From: Roseburia sp.
Lineage (GTDB): Bacteria > Bacillota > Clostridia > Lachnospirales > Lachnospiraceae
Direction: 5' to 3'
Assembly: GCA_003483745.1 (NCBI GenBank)
Contig: DMYD01000040.1
Coordinates: 11,055-35,502, forward strand
DNA length: 24,448 nt
Positions within the stretch are counted from its first letter, which is position 1, and the number at the start of each line of letters is the position of its first letter. This document shows, piece after piece, positions 1 through 6,575 of the stretch. The notes below the pieces were generated by a model. It searched no databases. It was not told where the DNA came from and was given only the letters and a program-made list of their open reading frames with translations. A program made the translations under genes and the position numbers.

Positions 1-1065
1 ATCCATATGGAGGAGGATGCCGGAAAACTGGTGCATGACGAGTGGGAGGATGTCTCTATTGTCGATTACAACCGTTCCGGTGTGCCGCTGATAGAGATTG
101 TGTCCGAGCCGGATATGCGTTCTGCAGAGGAGGTCATTGCATATCTTGAAAAACTGCGCATGATCATCCAGTATCTTGGAGCTTCCGACTGTAAATTAAA
201 CGAAGGTTCCATGCGTGCCGATGTCAACCTGTCAGTCCGTGAGGCGGGCGCAAAGAAGTTTGGAACCCGTACCGAGATGAAAAACTTGAACTCCTTTAAA
301 GCGATCGCAAGAGCCATTGAGGGAGAGCGTGCACGTCAGATCGAACTGCTTGAAGCCGGAAAGAAGATCGTGCAGGAGACACGCCGCTGGGATGATAATA
401 AGGAATCTTCCCATGCAATGCGTTCGAAAGAGGATGCGCAGGATTACCGTTATTTCCCGGAGCCAGATCTTGTGCCGATCGTGATCAGTGATGAGTGGAT
501 CGCAAAAGTAAAGGCAAACCAGCCGGAGCTTCGCACGGAAAAATTGGAGCGTTACCAGAAAGAATTTGATCTTCCGAAATATGATGCCGAGATCATTACC
601 GGACATAAGAAATTTGCAGACCTGTTTGAGGCGTCAACTGAACTTTGCGGAAAACCGAAAAAGGTATCTAACTGGATCATGGTTGAAACCATGCGTCTGT
701 TAAAAGAAAACAATATGGATCCGGAGGATATCCGTTTTTCACCGGTCAACCTTGCAAAATTGATCAATCTTGCAGATTCCGGTTCCATTACAAACACGGT
801 CGCAAAGGAAGTGTTTGAACTGATCTTTAAAGACGACATTGATCCGGAAAAATATGTTGATGAGAAAGGCTTAAAGACAGTCAACGACGAGGGTGCACTC
901 CGTGAGACAGTACAGAAAATATTAGCAGAAAATCCACAGTCGGTTGAGGATTACCATAACGGCAAAGAAAAGGCAATCGGATTCTTAGTCGGCCAGACCA
1001 TGAAAGCCATGAAAGGAAAAGCAAACCCGGCGCTTGTGAACCAGATATTAAAAGAGTTGCTGTAA
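1..1065 (+). CDS. gatB: Asp/Glu-tRNA amidotransferase subunit B, 5' end cut off by window
   Basis: GatB is the kinase/tRNA-binding subunit of GatCAB, which converts misacylated Asp-tRNA(Asn) and Glu-tRNA(Gln) to the amidated forms in the cytoplasm. The frame is open from base 1, so the gene starts upstream; 354 residues are visible, and about 120 N-terminal residues of a typical 475-residue GatB are missing. Seen near the start is the family segment HMEEDAGKL, then DYNRSGVPLIEIVSEPD and GTRTEMKNLNSF. The second half is the helical YqeY-like tail domain, ending in NPALVNQILKELL, a typical GatB C-terminus. gatC and gatA would be expected just upstream, but this cannot be seen. A strong terminator follows 33 bases after the stop, so gatB probably ends its operon. 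Confidence 0.97.
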   Translation: MHMEEDAGKLVHDEWEDVSIVDYNRSGVPLIEIVSEPDMRSAEEVIAYLEKLRMIIQYLGASDCKLNEGSMRADVNLSVREAGAKKFGTRTEMKNLNSFKAIARAIEGERARQIELLEAGKKIVQETRRWDDNKESSHAMRSKEDAQDYRYFPEPDLVPIVISDEWIAKVKANQPELRTEKLERYQKEFDLPKYDAEIITGHKKFADLFEASTELCGKPKKVSNWIMVETMRLLKENNMDPEDIRFSPVNLAKLINLADSGSITNTVAKEVFELIFKDDIDPEKYVDEKGLKTVNDEGALRETVQKILAENPQSVEDYHNGKEKAIGFLVGQTMKAMKGKANPALVNQILKELL

Positions 1066-1097
1066 GGTATTATATTTGATACCAACATCATGTGTAT

Positions 1098-1133
1098 AAA
1101 AATATGAGGACTGAAAAAAGTCCTCATATTTTT
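1098..1133. terminator. Bidirectional intrinsic terminator after gatB
   Basis: A perfect 15-bp inverted repeat (1098-1112 with 1119-1133) encloses a six-base loop. The A-rich left end and T-rich right end give a U-tract on both strands. It lies 33 bases after the gatB stop codon and just before the next promoter, so it probably insulates the two units. Confidence 0.9.
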
Positions 1134-1141
1134 GCGATAGC

Positions 1142-1171
1142 TTGACAATCTTGTTTATGCATGCATATACT
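1142..1171 (+). promoter_or_regulatory. Promoter upstream of the fold-back element and HD gene
   Basis: A perfect -35 TTGACA (1142-1147) is followed, after an 18-base spacer, by TATACT (1166-1171). Transcription would start near 1178, about 240 bases before the HD gene start codon. That leaves an unusually long leader, which holds the fold-back structure at 1207-1346. Confidence 0.7.
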
Positions 1172-1206
1172 AAGATAATTGCGAAACTCATTCATGAACT
1201 GGCGAT

Positions 1207-1346
1207 GTTGTGGAAAATTAACAGATGAAAAAGAAAGTGCTGGGGAGCCGTCGGTACTTAGTGACCGTATTTTGGTCACTTAGTATCCGCTACGAGCGAC
1301 ACGCAGCGAGAGCGTGCTTTCGTTTCAGCTGTCAATTTCCCACAAC
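1207..1346 (+). repeat. Long fold-back element (structured RNA leader, small RNA or MITE-like repeat)
   Basis: Bases 1207-1224 pair with 1329-1346 at 16 of 18 positions. The stem continues inward as 1226-1230 with 1323-1327 and 1233-1240 with 1314-1321 (two G-U pairs). The enclosed apical region has its own hairpin, AGTGACC (1260-1266) against GGTCACT (1274-1280), extended outward by 1253-1257 pairing with 1283-1288. A weaker CACGC/GCGTG hairpin (1300-1304, 1312-1316) would compete with the main stem. No plausible gene occupies the region. It lies just downstream of a consensus promoter, so it would be transcribed as the 5' leader of the HD gene. It could be a cis-regulatory RNA, a free small RNA or a dispersed palindromic element. 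I recognise no named riboswitch class. Confidence 0.6.
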
Positions 1347-1415
1347 GTTCACAGCCTAAAGCAGAGTTTCGCCCAGGTAACTGTTTTATTGAATAGCATG
1401 GAAAGAAGGAGCAAA

Positions 1416-1931
1416 ATGACCTATCATTTATCCGACGAGCAGGAAAAATACTTTTATGACACCTTAGAGGAACTCTGCAGGCAGTCCCGCCTGTTAGAGT
1501 CTCATCGCTATATGCAGCATGGTGACACCAGTGTATTTCGCCACAGCGTGTCGGTTGCATATTTCAGCTACTATCTGGCACTGAAAATGAATGCACCTGT
1601 GGATATCCACTCGCTGATCCGTGGTGCGCTGCTGCATGATTATTTTCTATATGACTGGCACGAAAAAGATGCGTCACATAAATGGCATGGATTTCATCAT
1701 GCAAAAAAGGCGTGTGAGAATGCCACCCGTGATATCCCGGATCTGAACGAGATAGAGAAGGATATGATAAAATGTCATATGTTTCCATTGAATATCATTC
1801 CACCGAAATACATGGAGGGCTGGATCTTATGCTGTGCGGATAAGATATGCTCCGGGGCAGAGACCGTGAAAGGACGTCTGCCGGAGCATATCGTTCTGCC
1901 GTGGAGGAAACAGATTCGTTCAGAATTATAG
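1416..1931 (+). CDS. HD-domain phosphohydrolase family protein
   Basis: A 171-residue cytoplasmic protein of the HD superfamily, whose members are metal-dependent phosphohydrolases or nucleases; the substrate is unknown. Visible motifs are His43 in RHS, the His74-Asp75 doublet in GALLHD, the histidine cluster HGFHH at 91-95, His121 and Asp142, an order typical of small HD proteins. The start at 1416 is preferred because AAGGAGC lies about 6 bases upstream. The frame runs open back to 1314, but that stretch lies inside the fold-back element and has no ribosome site. The gene stands alone between a promoter and a terminator and converges on the ABC exporter operon. Confidence 0.82.
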   Translation: MTYHLSDEQEKYFYDTLEELCRQSRLLESHRYMQHGDTSVFRHSVSVAYFSYYLALKMNAPVDIHSLIRGALLHDYFLYDWHEKDASHKWHGFHHAKKACENATRDIPDLNEIEKDMIKCHMFPLNIIPPKYMEGWILCCADKICSGAETVKGRLPEHIVLPWRKQIRSEL

Positions 1932-1963
1932 AATGTTTGTGAGTTTGACCAAAAATGGAGACT

Positions 1964-2008
1964 AAAACGGGCATATATAAAGTTTTCGCTTTATATATGC
2001 CCGTTTTT
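1964..2008. terminator. Bidirectional terminator between HD gene and ABC operon
   Basis: A perfect 19-bp inverted repeat (1964-1982 with 1989-2007) has a six-base loop, an A-tract on the left and a T-tract on the right. It sits between converging genes and can serve both strands. Confidence 0.92.
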
Positions 2009-2019
2009 CATGCAAAATG

Positions 2020-3948
2020 TTAGCCCTCCGCAAGATTTCCCGTGTAAAGCTGATAATATTTTCCTTTTTCTTCCATGAGTTTGTCATGGTTGCCGCGCTC
2101 GATGACGCGCCCCTGCTCTAATACGATAATACAGTCACTATTTTTGACCGTGGAAAGGCGGTGGGCGATCACGAACGTGGTGCGGCCTGCCATCAGTTTA
2201 TCCATACCATCCTGTACGATCTTCTCGGTCCTGGTATCGATCGAACTGGTCGCCTCATCGAGGATCAGCACCGGTGGATCTGCGATTGCGGCACGTGCAA
2301 TGGCGAGCAGCTGACGCTGCCCCTGGCTTAAGTTGGCTCCATCGCCGGTCAAAAGCGTGTTGTAGCCGTCTGGCAGCTGATGGATAAAGGTGTCTGCGTT
2401 GGCAAGTTTTGCTGCGGCAATGACTTCCTCATCGGTGGCATCAAGTTTTCCGTAACGGATGTTTTCCATTACAGTTGCGGTAAACAGGTGGGTATCCTGC
2501 AGTACAATACCGAGAGAGTGGCGCAGATCATCTTTTTTGATCTTGTTGATGTTGATGCCGTCATAGCGGATTTTTCCATCCTGGATATCGTAGAAACGAT
2601 TGATCAGGTTTGTAATCGTGGTTTTTCCGGCACCGGTACTTCCGACAAAAGCAATTTTCTGACCCGGAGTTGCATAGAGGTCTACATTGTGGAGTACGAT
2701 CTTATCTGGATTGTAACCGAAATCGACATCGTCAAAGACAACATCCCCTTTCAGCTCGATATAGTCGACACTGCCGTCTGCCTGATGCGTGTGTTTCCAT
2801 GCCCACATACCAGTGCGCTCTTTGGACTCGACGATCTGACCGTTTTCTTTTCTGGCGCGGACGAGTGTAACATAACCGTCATCTACTTCCGGCTCTTCGT
2901 CGAGCAGTTTAAAGATTCGCTCAGAACCGGCAAGCGCCATGACAATATTGTTGAGCTGCATACTAAGCTGGTTGACCGGCTGGCTGAAGCTCTTATTATA
3001 GGTAAGGAAACTTGCAAGTTTTCCAAGAGTAAAGCCACCTACACCGTTTAAGGCGAGCACACCGCCGACTAAAGCACAGAGCACATAGCTGATATTACCG
3101 ATCTGTGCATTGACCGGCATTAAAATATTACCAAATTTGTTGGCGTTATCTGCGCTATGGAAGAGCTGGTCATTTAATCTGTTAAAGTTTTCAATACTTT
3201 CTTCCTCGTGAGTAAAGACTTTGACAACCTTCTGGCCATTCATCATTTCTTCGATATAACCATTGACCGTTGCAATGTCTTTCTGCTGTGCGATAAAGTA
3301 CTTTGCACTGAGTGCACCGATCTTTTTGGTGGCAAAAAGTGTGACACCGATCATGAGAAGCGTTACGATCGTTAGTGGTATATTTAAGAGCAGCATGCTG
3401 ACAAATACGCTGACAATGGTGATAATACTGTTTAAAAATTGTGGCATACTCTGGCTGATCATCTGGCGGAGTGTATCGATATCGTTCGTGTAGGTCGACA
3501 TGATATCTCCGTGATAGTGCGTGTCAAAGTAGCGGATCTGAAGTTCTTCCATATGGGTGAACATGTCATCACGCAGATTCTTTAAGGTGCCCTGTGAAAC
3601 ATTTACCATAATGCGTGTATATATATAAGAAGCAAGGGCTCCGATCAGGTAAAAAACAGCAACGCGCATGATGGCATGCAGCAGGCCGGAAAAGTCAGGA
3701 TCTGTCTGACCAATGAGCGGCAGGATATAGCCGTCGATCAGAGTCTGCATAAACCAGGTACCCTGTACGCTGGCAAGTACGGTAATGAAAATGCAGATCA
3801 CAACGAGAATGCAGTGAACCGCATAGTTTTTCATGATGTAGGCGAGCAGACGCATAAACAATTTGCCCGGATTTTCAACCTTTGGGCGTGGACCTTTTGG
3901 ACCTTTGCCGCCCGGACCTGGAGCCGGTCTGGTATTCTTTTCTGACAT
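2020..3948 (-). CDS. ABC exporter half-transporter, catalytic subunit (642 aa)
   Basis: A type IV ABC exporter subunit with an N-terminal six-helix membrane domain and a C-terminal ATPase, probably forming a heterodimer with the product of the overlapping upstream gene. It starts with a Pro/Gly/Lys-rich cytoplasmic tail (about residues 5-28). The ATPase has Walker A GSTGAGKTT at 436-444, a Q-loop at Gln484, signature LSQGQ at 540-544, Walker B ending Asp564 with catalytic Glu565, and His596 in the H-loop, so its own nucleotide site looks competent. The signature is altered (LSGGQ to LSQGQ), as expected where it faces the degenerate site. A Trp/Lys-containing linker insertion lies around 355-400. 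The ATG overlaps the upstream stop by one base (TAATG), with GGAGGT at 3957-3962. The substrate cannot be read from sequence; drug or lipid export is usual. Confidence 0.93.
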   Translation of the reverse strand: MSEKNTRPAPGPGGKGPKGPRPKVENPGKLFMRLLAYIMKNYAVHCILVVICIFITVLASVQGTWFMQTLIDGYILPLIGQTDPDFSGLLHAIMRVAVFYLIGALASYIYTRIMVNVSQGTLKNLRDDMFTHMEELQIRYFDTHYHGDIMSTYTNDIDTLRQMISQSMPQFLNSIITIVSVFVSMLLLNIPLTIVTLLMIGVTLFATKKIGALSAKYFIAQQKDIATVNGYIEEMMNGQKVVKVFTHEEESIENFNRLNDQLFHSADNANKFGNILMPVNAQIGNISYVLCALVGGVLALNGVGGFTLGKLASFLTYNKSFSQPVNQLSMQLNNIVMALAGSERIFKLLDEEPEVDDGYVTLVRARKENGQIVESKERTGMWAWKHTHQADGSVDYIELKGDVVFDDVDFGYNPDKIVLHNVDLYATPGQKIAFVGSTGAGKTTITNLINRFYDIQDGKIRYDGININKIKKDDLRHSLGIVLQDTHLFTATVMENIRYGKLDATDEEVIAAAKLANADTFIHQLPDGYNTLLTGDGANLSQGQRQLLAIARAAIADPPVLILDEATSSIDTRTEKIVQDGMDKLMAGRTTFVIAHRLSTVKNSDCIIVLEQGRVIERGNHDKLMEEKGKYYQLYTGNLAEG

Positions 3949-5696
3949 TATGCAGCACCTCCTTCATCAAAATCACCGCTTCCGCTGGTCTGTGATTCAT
4001 AGACATCGCGGTAGATATCATTGGATTTTAACAATTCTTCATGGGTTCCAAAACCGTTTACAACACCATTATCCAAAACGATGATACGATCTGCGTTCTG
4101 GACAGAGGAAATTCTCTGCGCAATAATAAATTTAGTTGTATCCGGAATTTCTTCGGCAAAGGCCTTGCGGATCTTTGCGTCGGTTGCAGTGTCGACAGCA
4201 CTGGTGCTGTCATCTAAAATAAGTATTTTCGGTTTCTTTAACAGGGCTCTTGCGATACACAAACGCTGTTTCTGACCGCCGGATACGTTAGATCCGCCCT
4301 GTTCAATGTAAGTATTGTAGCCATCCGGAAAACGGTCGATAAATTCATCTGCACAGGCAAGGTGGCATGCATGCTGACATTCTTCGTCAGTCGCATTCTT
4401 ATCACCCCAGCGGAGATTTTCATAAATGGTTCCGGAAAACAGTACGTTGTTCTGCAATACCACGGAAACCTCGTCACGCAGGGTATCTAAGTCATAGGAG
4501 CGGACATCTTTGCCACCGACAAGGACCGCACCGTCTGAGACGTCATAGAGACGGCTGATCAGGTTGACAAGTGAAGATTTTGAACTTCCCGTACCGCCGA
4601 TGACACCGATCGTTTCACCGGAGCGGATGGAAAGATTGATATCATCAAGGATCGGTTTATCCGAAGTTTTGTTATAACGGAATGTCACATGGTCGAAGGT
4701 GACACTGCCGTCGGCAACCTCATAGACTGGATTTTCCGGGTTTGTGATATCACTTTTTTCATTTAAAACCTCACAGATACGCTCGGCACTTGCAATACTC
4801 ATGGCTAGCATGACGAAAACCATGGAGAGCATCATCAGGCTCATCATGATATTCATACAATAGGTAAGAAGACTCATCAGTTCGCCTGTGGTGAGAGAAC
4901 CTGCAACAATCATTTTTGCACCCAGCCAGCTTAATGCGATGATACAGCTGTATACGGCAATCTGCATGACAGGGGAGTTGAAGGCGAGTACGCTCTCAGC
5001 TTTGACAAACATGTTGTAAATATTTTTGCTTGCGGTCGTAAATTTTTTCTTCTCGTAATCCTCACGGACATAGGCTTTGACCACACGGATCGCGGAGACA
5101 TTTTCCTGCACAGATGCGTTTAAGTCATCGTATTTTGGAAATACTTCCATAAAGTAATGATGTGCCCGCACAGTGATAATTGCGAGAATCAAGCCAAGAA
5201 CGATGACGGCAATCAGATAAATGCAAGCAAGTCTTGCATTGATAAAAAATGCCATGATCATCGCGCAGACAAGGGAAATCGGTGCACGGACGCACATGCG
5301 CAGCAGCATCTGATATGCATTCTGCAAGTTGGTCACGTCGGTGGTAAGACGGGTGACAAGTCCGGCCGTGCTGAATTTGTCAATGTTGGAAAAAGAAAAG
5401 GTCTGTATATTTTCATACATTGCTTTTCTAAGGTTGCGTGCAAATCCTGCAGAAGCGCGGGCCCCATATTTTCCACCCATCGTTCCGGCAAACAGAGAAA
5501 TACATGCAACAATGACCATACATCCGCCCATGACGTAAATATGGTGGATATCCCCGGCTTCTACGCCGTTATCGATGATCGATGCCATCATCAGTGGGAT
5601 GATTGTTTCCATGAGTACTTCTAAGATCATGAAAACAGGAGTGAGGAAAGAATCTTTCTTGAATTCTTTGATCTGGGCTCCCAGAGTTTTTAACAT
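3948..5696 (-). CDS. ABC exporter half-transporter, degenerate-site subunit (582 aa)
   Basis: The first gene of the exporter operon, with six membrane helices followed by an ATPase domain. Several catalytic positions are altered: Walker A is GGTGSSKSS (367-375), with Ser where Gly normally precedes Lys; Walker B ends Asp495-Asp496, replacing the catalytic Glu; and the H-loop His is Gln527 (IAQRIS). Its signature, VSGGQ at 471-475, is close to canonical. This is the pattern of the non-catalytic member of heterodimeric exporters such as BmrC/BmrD or TM287/TM288. Its Walker site would pair with the partner's LSQGQ to form the degenerate site, and its VSGGQ would complete the active one. AAAGGATGTG precedes the ATG. 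Transcription should start near 5749, inside a MarR-type operator. Confidence 0.93.
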   Translation of the reverse strand: MLKTLGAQIKEFKKDSFLTPVFMILEVLMETIIPLMMASIIDNGVEAGDIHHIYVMGGCMVIVACISLFAGTMGGKYGARASAGFARNLRKAMYENIQTFSFSNIDKFSTAGLVTRLTTDVTNLQNAYQMLLRMCVRAPISLVCAMIMAFFINARLACIYLIAVIVLGLILAIITVRAHHYFMEVFPKYDDLNASVQENVSAIRVVKAYVREDYEKKKFTTASKNIYNMFVKAESVLAFNSPVMQIAVYSCIIALSWLGAKMIVAGSLTTGELMSLLTYCMNIMMSLMMLSMVFVMLAMSIASAERICEVLNEKSDITNPENPVYEVADGSVTFDHVTFRYNKTSDKPILDDINLSIRSGETIGVIGGTGSSKSSLVNLISRLYDVSDGAVLVGGKDVRSYDLDTLRDEVSVVLQNNVLFSGTIYENLRWGDKNATDEECQHACHLACADEFIDRFPDGYNTYIEQGGSNVSGGQKQRLCIARALLKKPKILILDDSTSAVDTATDAKIRKAFAEEIPDTTKFIIAQRISSVQNADRIIVLDNGVVNGFGTHEELLKSNDIYRDVYESQTSGSGDFDEGGAA

Positions 5697-5733
5697 AACA
5701 TCACATCCTTTTCAAAAAATAATTGATTTTTAT

Positions 5734-5751
5734 TTGTTAGTGTGCTAACAA
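5734..5751. promoter_or_regulatory. Palindromic operator, probably for the divergent MarR protein
   Basis: TTGTTAG (5734-5740) and CTAACAA (5745-5751) form a perfect 7-4-7 inverted repeat. It begins four bases downstream of the exporter -10 element and covers the predicted start site, so a bound dimer would block transcription. The core TTAG-N4-CTAA is typical of MarR operators. It is the only strong palindrome between the divergent genes. Confidence 0.75.
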
Positions 5752-5755
5752 TATA

Positions 5756-5784
5756 GTTATAAGGCATAAAAAAAAGAATGTCAA
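5756..5784 (-). promoter_or_regulatory. Promoter of the ABC exporter operon
   Basis: Read on the minus strand, TTGACA (5784-5779) is followed after 17 bases by TATAAC (5761-5756). The predicted start, near 5749, falls in the palindromic operator. Confidence 0.75.
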
Positions 5785-5820
5785 TGTAAAAAATAATATT
5801 ATTTCAGCAGGAGAAAAACG

Positions 5821-6300
5821 ATGCATACAGACACGATCGGATATAAAATACGGCTGCTTCACAACCAGATTCACAAGCGGATGGAGGCAAAAAGGCAGGA
5901 AAATGAAAAAGAACCGCTGACGGGAATGCAGCGCTGGACGCTTGGCTTTTTGAAGGATCATGACGGGGAAGATATTTATCAGAAGGATATCGAAACAGAG
6001 TTTTCCGTATCGAGGGCAACTGCATCAAATATGCTTGCGGTCATGGAGAGGAAAGGACTTCTGCAGCGTGAGGCGGTAGCACATGATGCCCGGTTAAAAA
6101 AGCTGGTGCTGACAGAGAAAGCGCGTGCACTGGTAGACAGATCGGAACAGGATATGCGGGATATGGAAGCCCTTCTGTCAAAAGGACTGAGCGAAACAGA
6201 AATAAAAAATCTGAAGAAATATTTAGATCAGATGCTCTTGAATTTGGATGTGGATATTACCTGTCCAGACAATTCTTTCTGTGGTGGCATGAAAAAGTAA
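5821..6300 (+). CDS. MarR-family transcriptional regulator
   Basis: A 159-residue winged-helix DNA-binding protein. The segment around residues 35-110 carries the MarR fold: QRWTLGFLKDHDGEDIYQKD, then the recognition helix FSVSRATASNMLAVMERKGLL and the basic wing VAHDARLKKLVLTEKA. Long helices on either side would form the dimer interface. The C-terminal tail has two cysteines (TCPDNSFC) that could sense redox or metals, but this is only a guess. AGGAG at 5809-5813 fixes the start. It is divergent from the exporter operon, an arrangement usual for local repressors of drug exporters. Autoregulation is plausible because the operator lies upstream of its own start too. No clear terminator follows. 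Confidence 0.92.
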   Translation: MHTDTIGYKIRLLHNQIHKRMEAKRQENEKEPLTGMQRWTLGFLKDHDGEDIYQKDIETEFSVSRATASNMLAVMERKGLLQREAVAHDARLKKLVLTEKARALVDRSEQDMRDMEALLSKGLSETEIKNLKKYLDQMLLNLDVDITCPDNSFCGGMKK

Positions 6301-6302
6301 AA

Positions 6303-6318
6303 AAACTATATATTGTGG
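6303..6318. promoter_or_regulatory. NrdR box, distal copy
   Basis: AAACTATATATTGTGG matches the NrdR consensus acaCwATATaTwGtgT (recalled) at about 14 of 16 positions. It lies right after the marR stop and 178 bases upstream of the second box. NrdR sites usually occur in pairs about three helical turns apart, so this spacing is unusual. Confidence 0.5.
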
Positions 6319-6421
6319 TTGATAAGAAAACGGGTACAAGTGAAAAAAATGACAAAGAAATCAACTTAAATTTGGTAATAGTGAATAAAGACCGCATATT
6401 TACTGGGGTTGAGACATCTGC

Positions 6422-6467
6422 TTTTGCCAAAGTGCCCATAAAATGGGACTTTTGACCGTTGGCAAAA
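6422..6467 (+). repeat. Bipartite inverted repeat just upstream of the nrdD promoter
   Basis: TTTTGCCAA (6422-6430) pairs perfectly with TTGGCAAAA (6459-6467). Inside, 6431-6439 pairs with 6443-6450 apart from one bulged base, with loop AAA. It ends four bases before the -35 element and has no U-tract, so it is not a normal terminator. An operator is more likely than an RNA role, unless marR transcripts read through. Confidence 0.5.
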
Positions 6468-6471
6468 CGCA

Positions 6472-6499
6472 TTGACAAAGACACAATATATTGTATAAT
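6472..6499 (+). promoter_or_regulatory. nrdD promoter
   Basis: Perfect TTGACA (6472-6477) and TATAAT (6494-6499) boxes are separated by 16 bases. Transcription would start near 6506, giving a leader of about 70 bases. The NrdR box at 6481-6496 overlaps the spacer and -10 element. Confidence 0.85.
6481..6496. promoter_or_regulatory. NrdR box overlapping the nrdD -10 element
   Basis: ACACAATATATTGTAT matches the recalled NrdR consensus at about 15 of 16 positions. Binding here would occlude RNA polymerase, consistent with ATP/dATP-dependent repression of ribonucleotide reductase genes. nrdR itself is not in this window. Confidence 0.75.
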
Positions 6500-6575
6500 A
6501 AATACTCGTAGGTTATGCGGCCGTATGGGTATGGCAGGCAGCCATCAGTCAGAACAGAAAGGGATTTGATCGGAA

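Noticed and set aside
1314..1415. N-terminal extension of the HD protein
   Set aside because: It would be encoded by the right arm of the fold-back element and lacks a ribosome site, while AAGGAGC precedes 1416.
2380..3051. Plus-strand open frame of 223 codons
   Set aside because: It lies wholly antisense to a well-supported ABC transporter ATPase, has no ribosome site, and its product resembles no domain.
6501..6575. Possible riboswitch in the nrdD leader
   Set aside because: The leader is only about 70 bases, with no conserved aptamer core or terminator.
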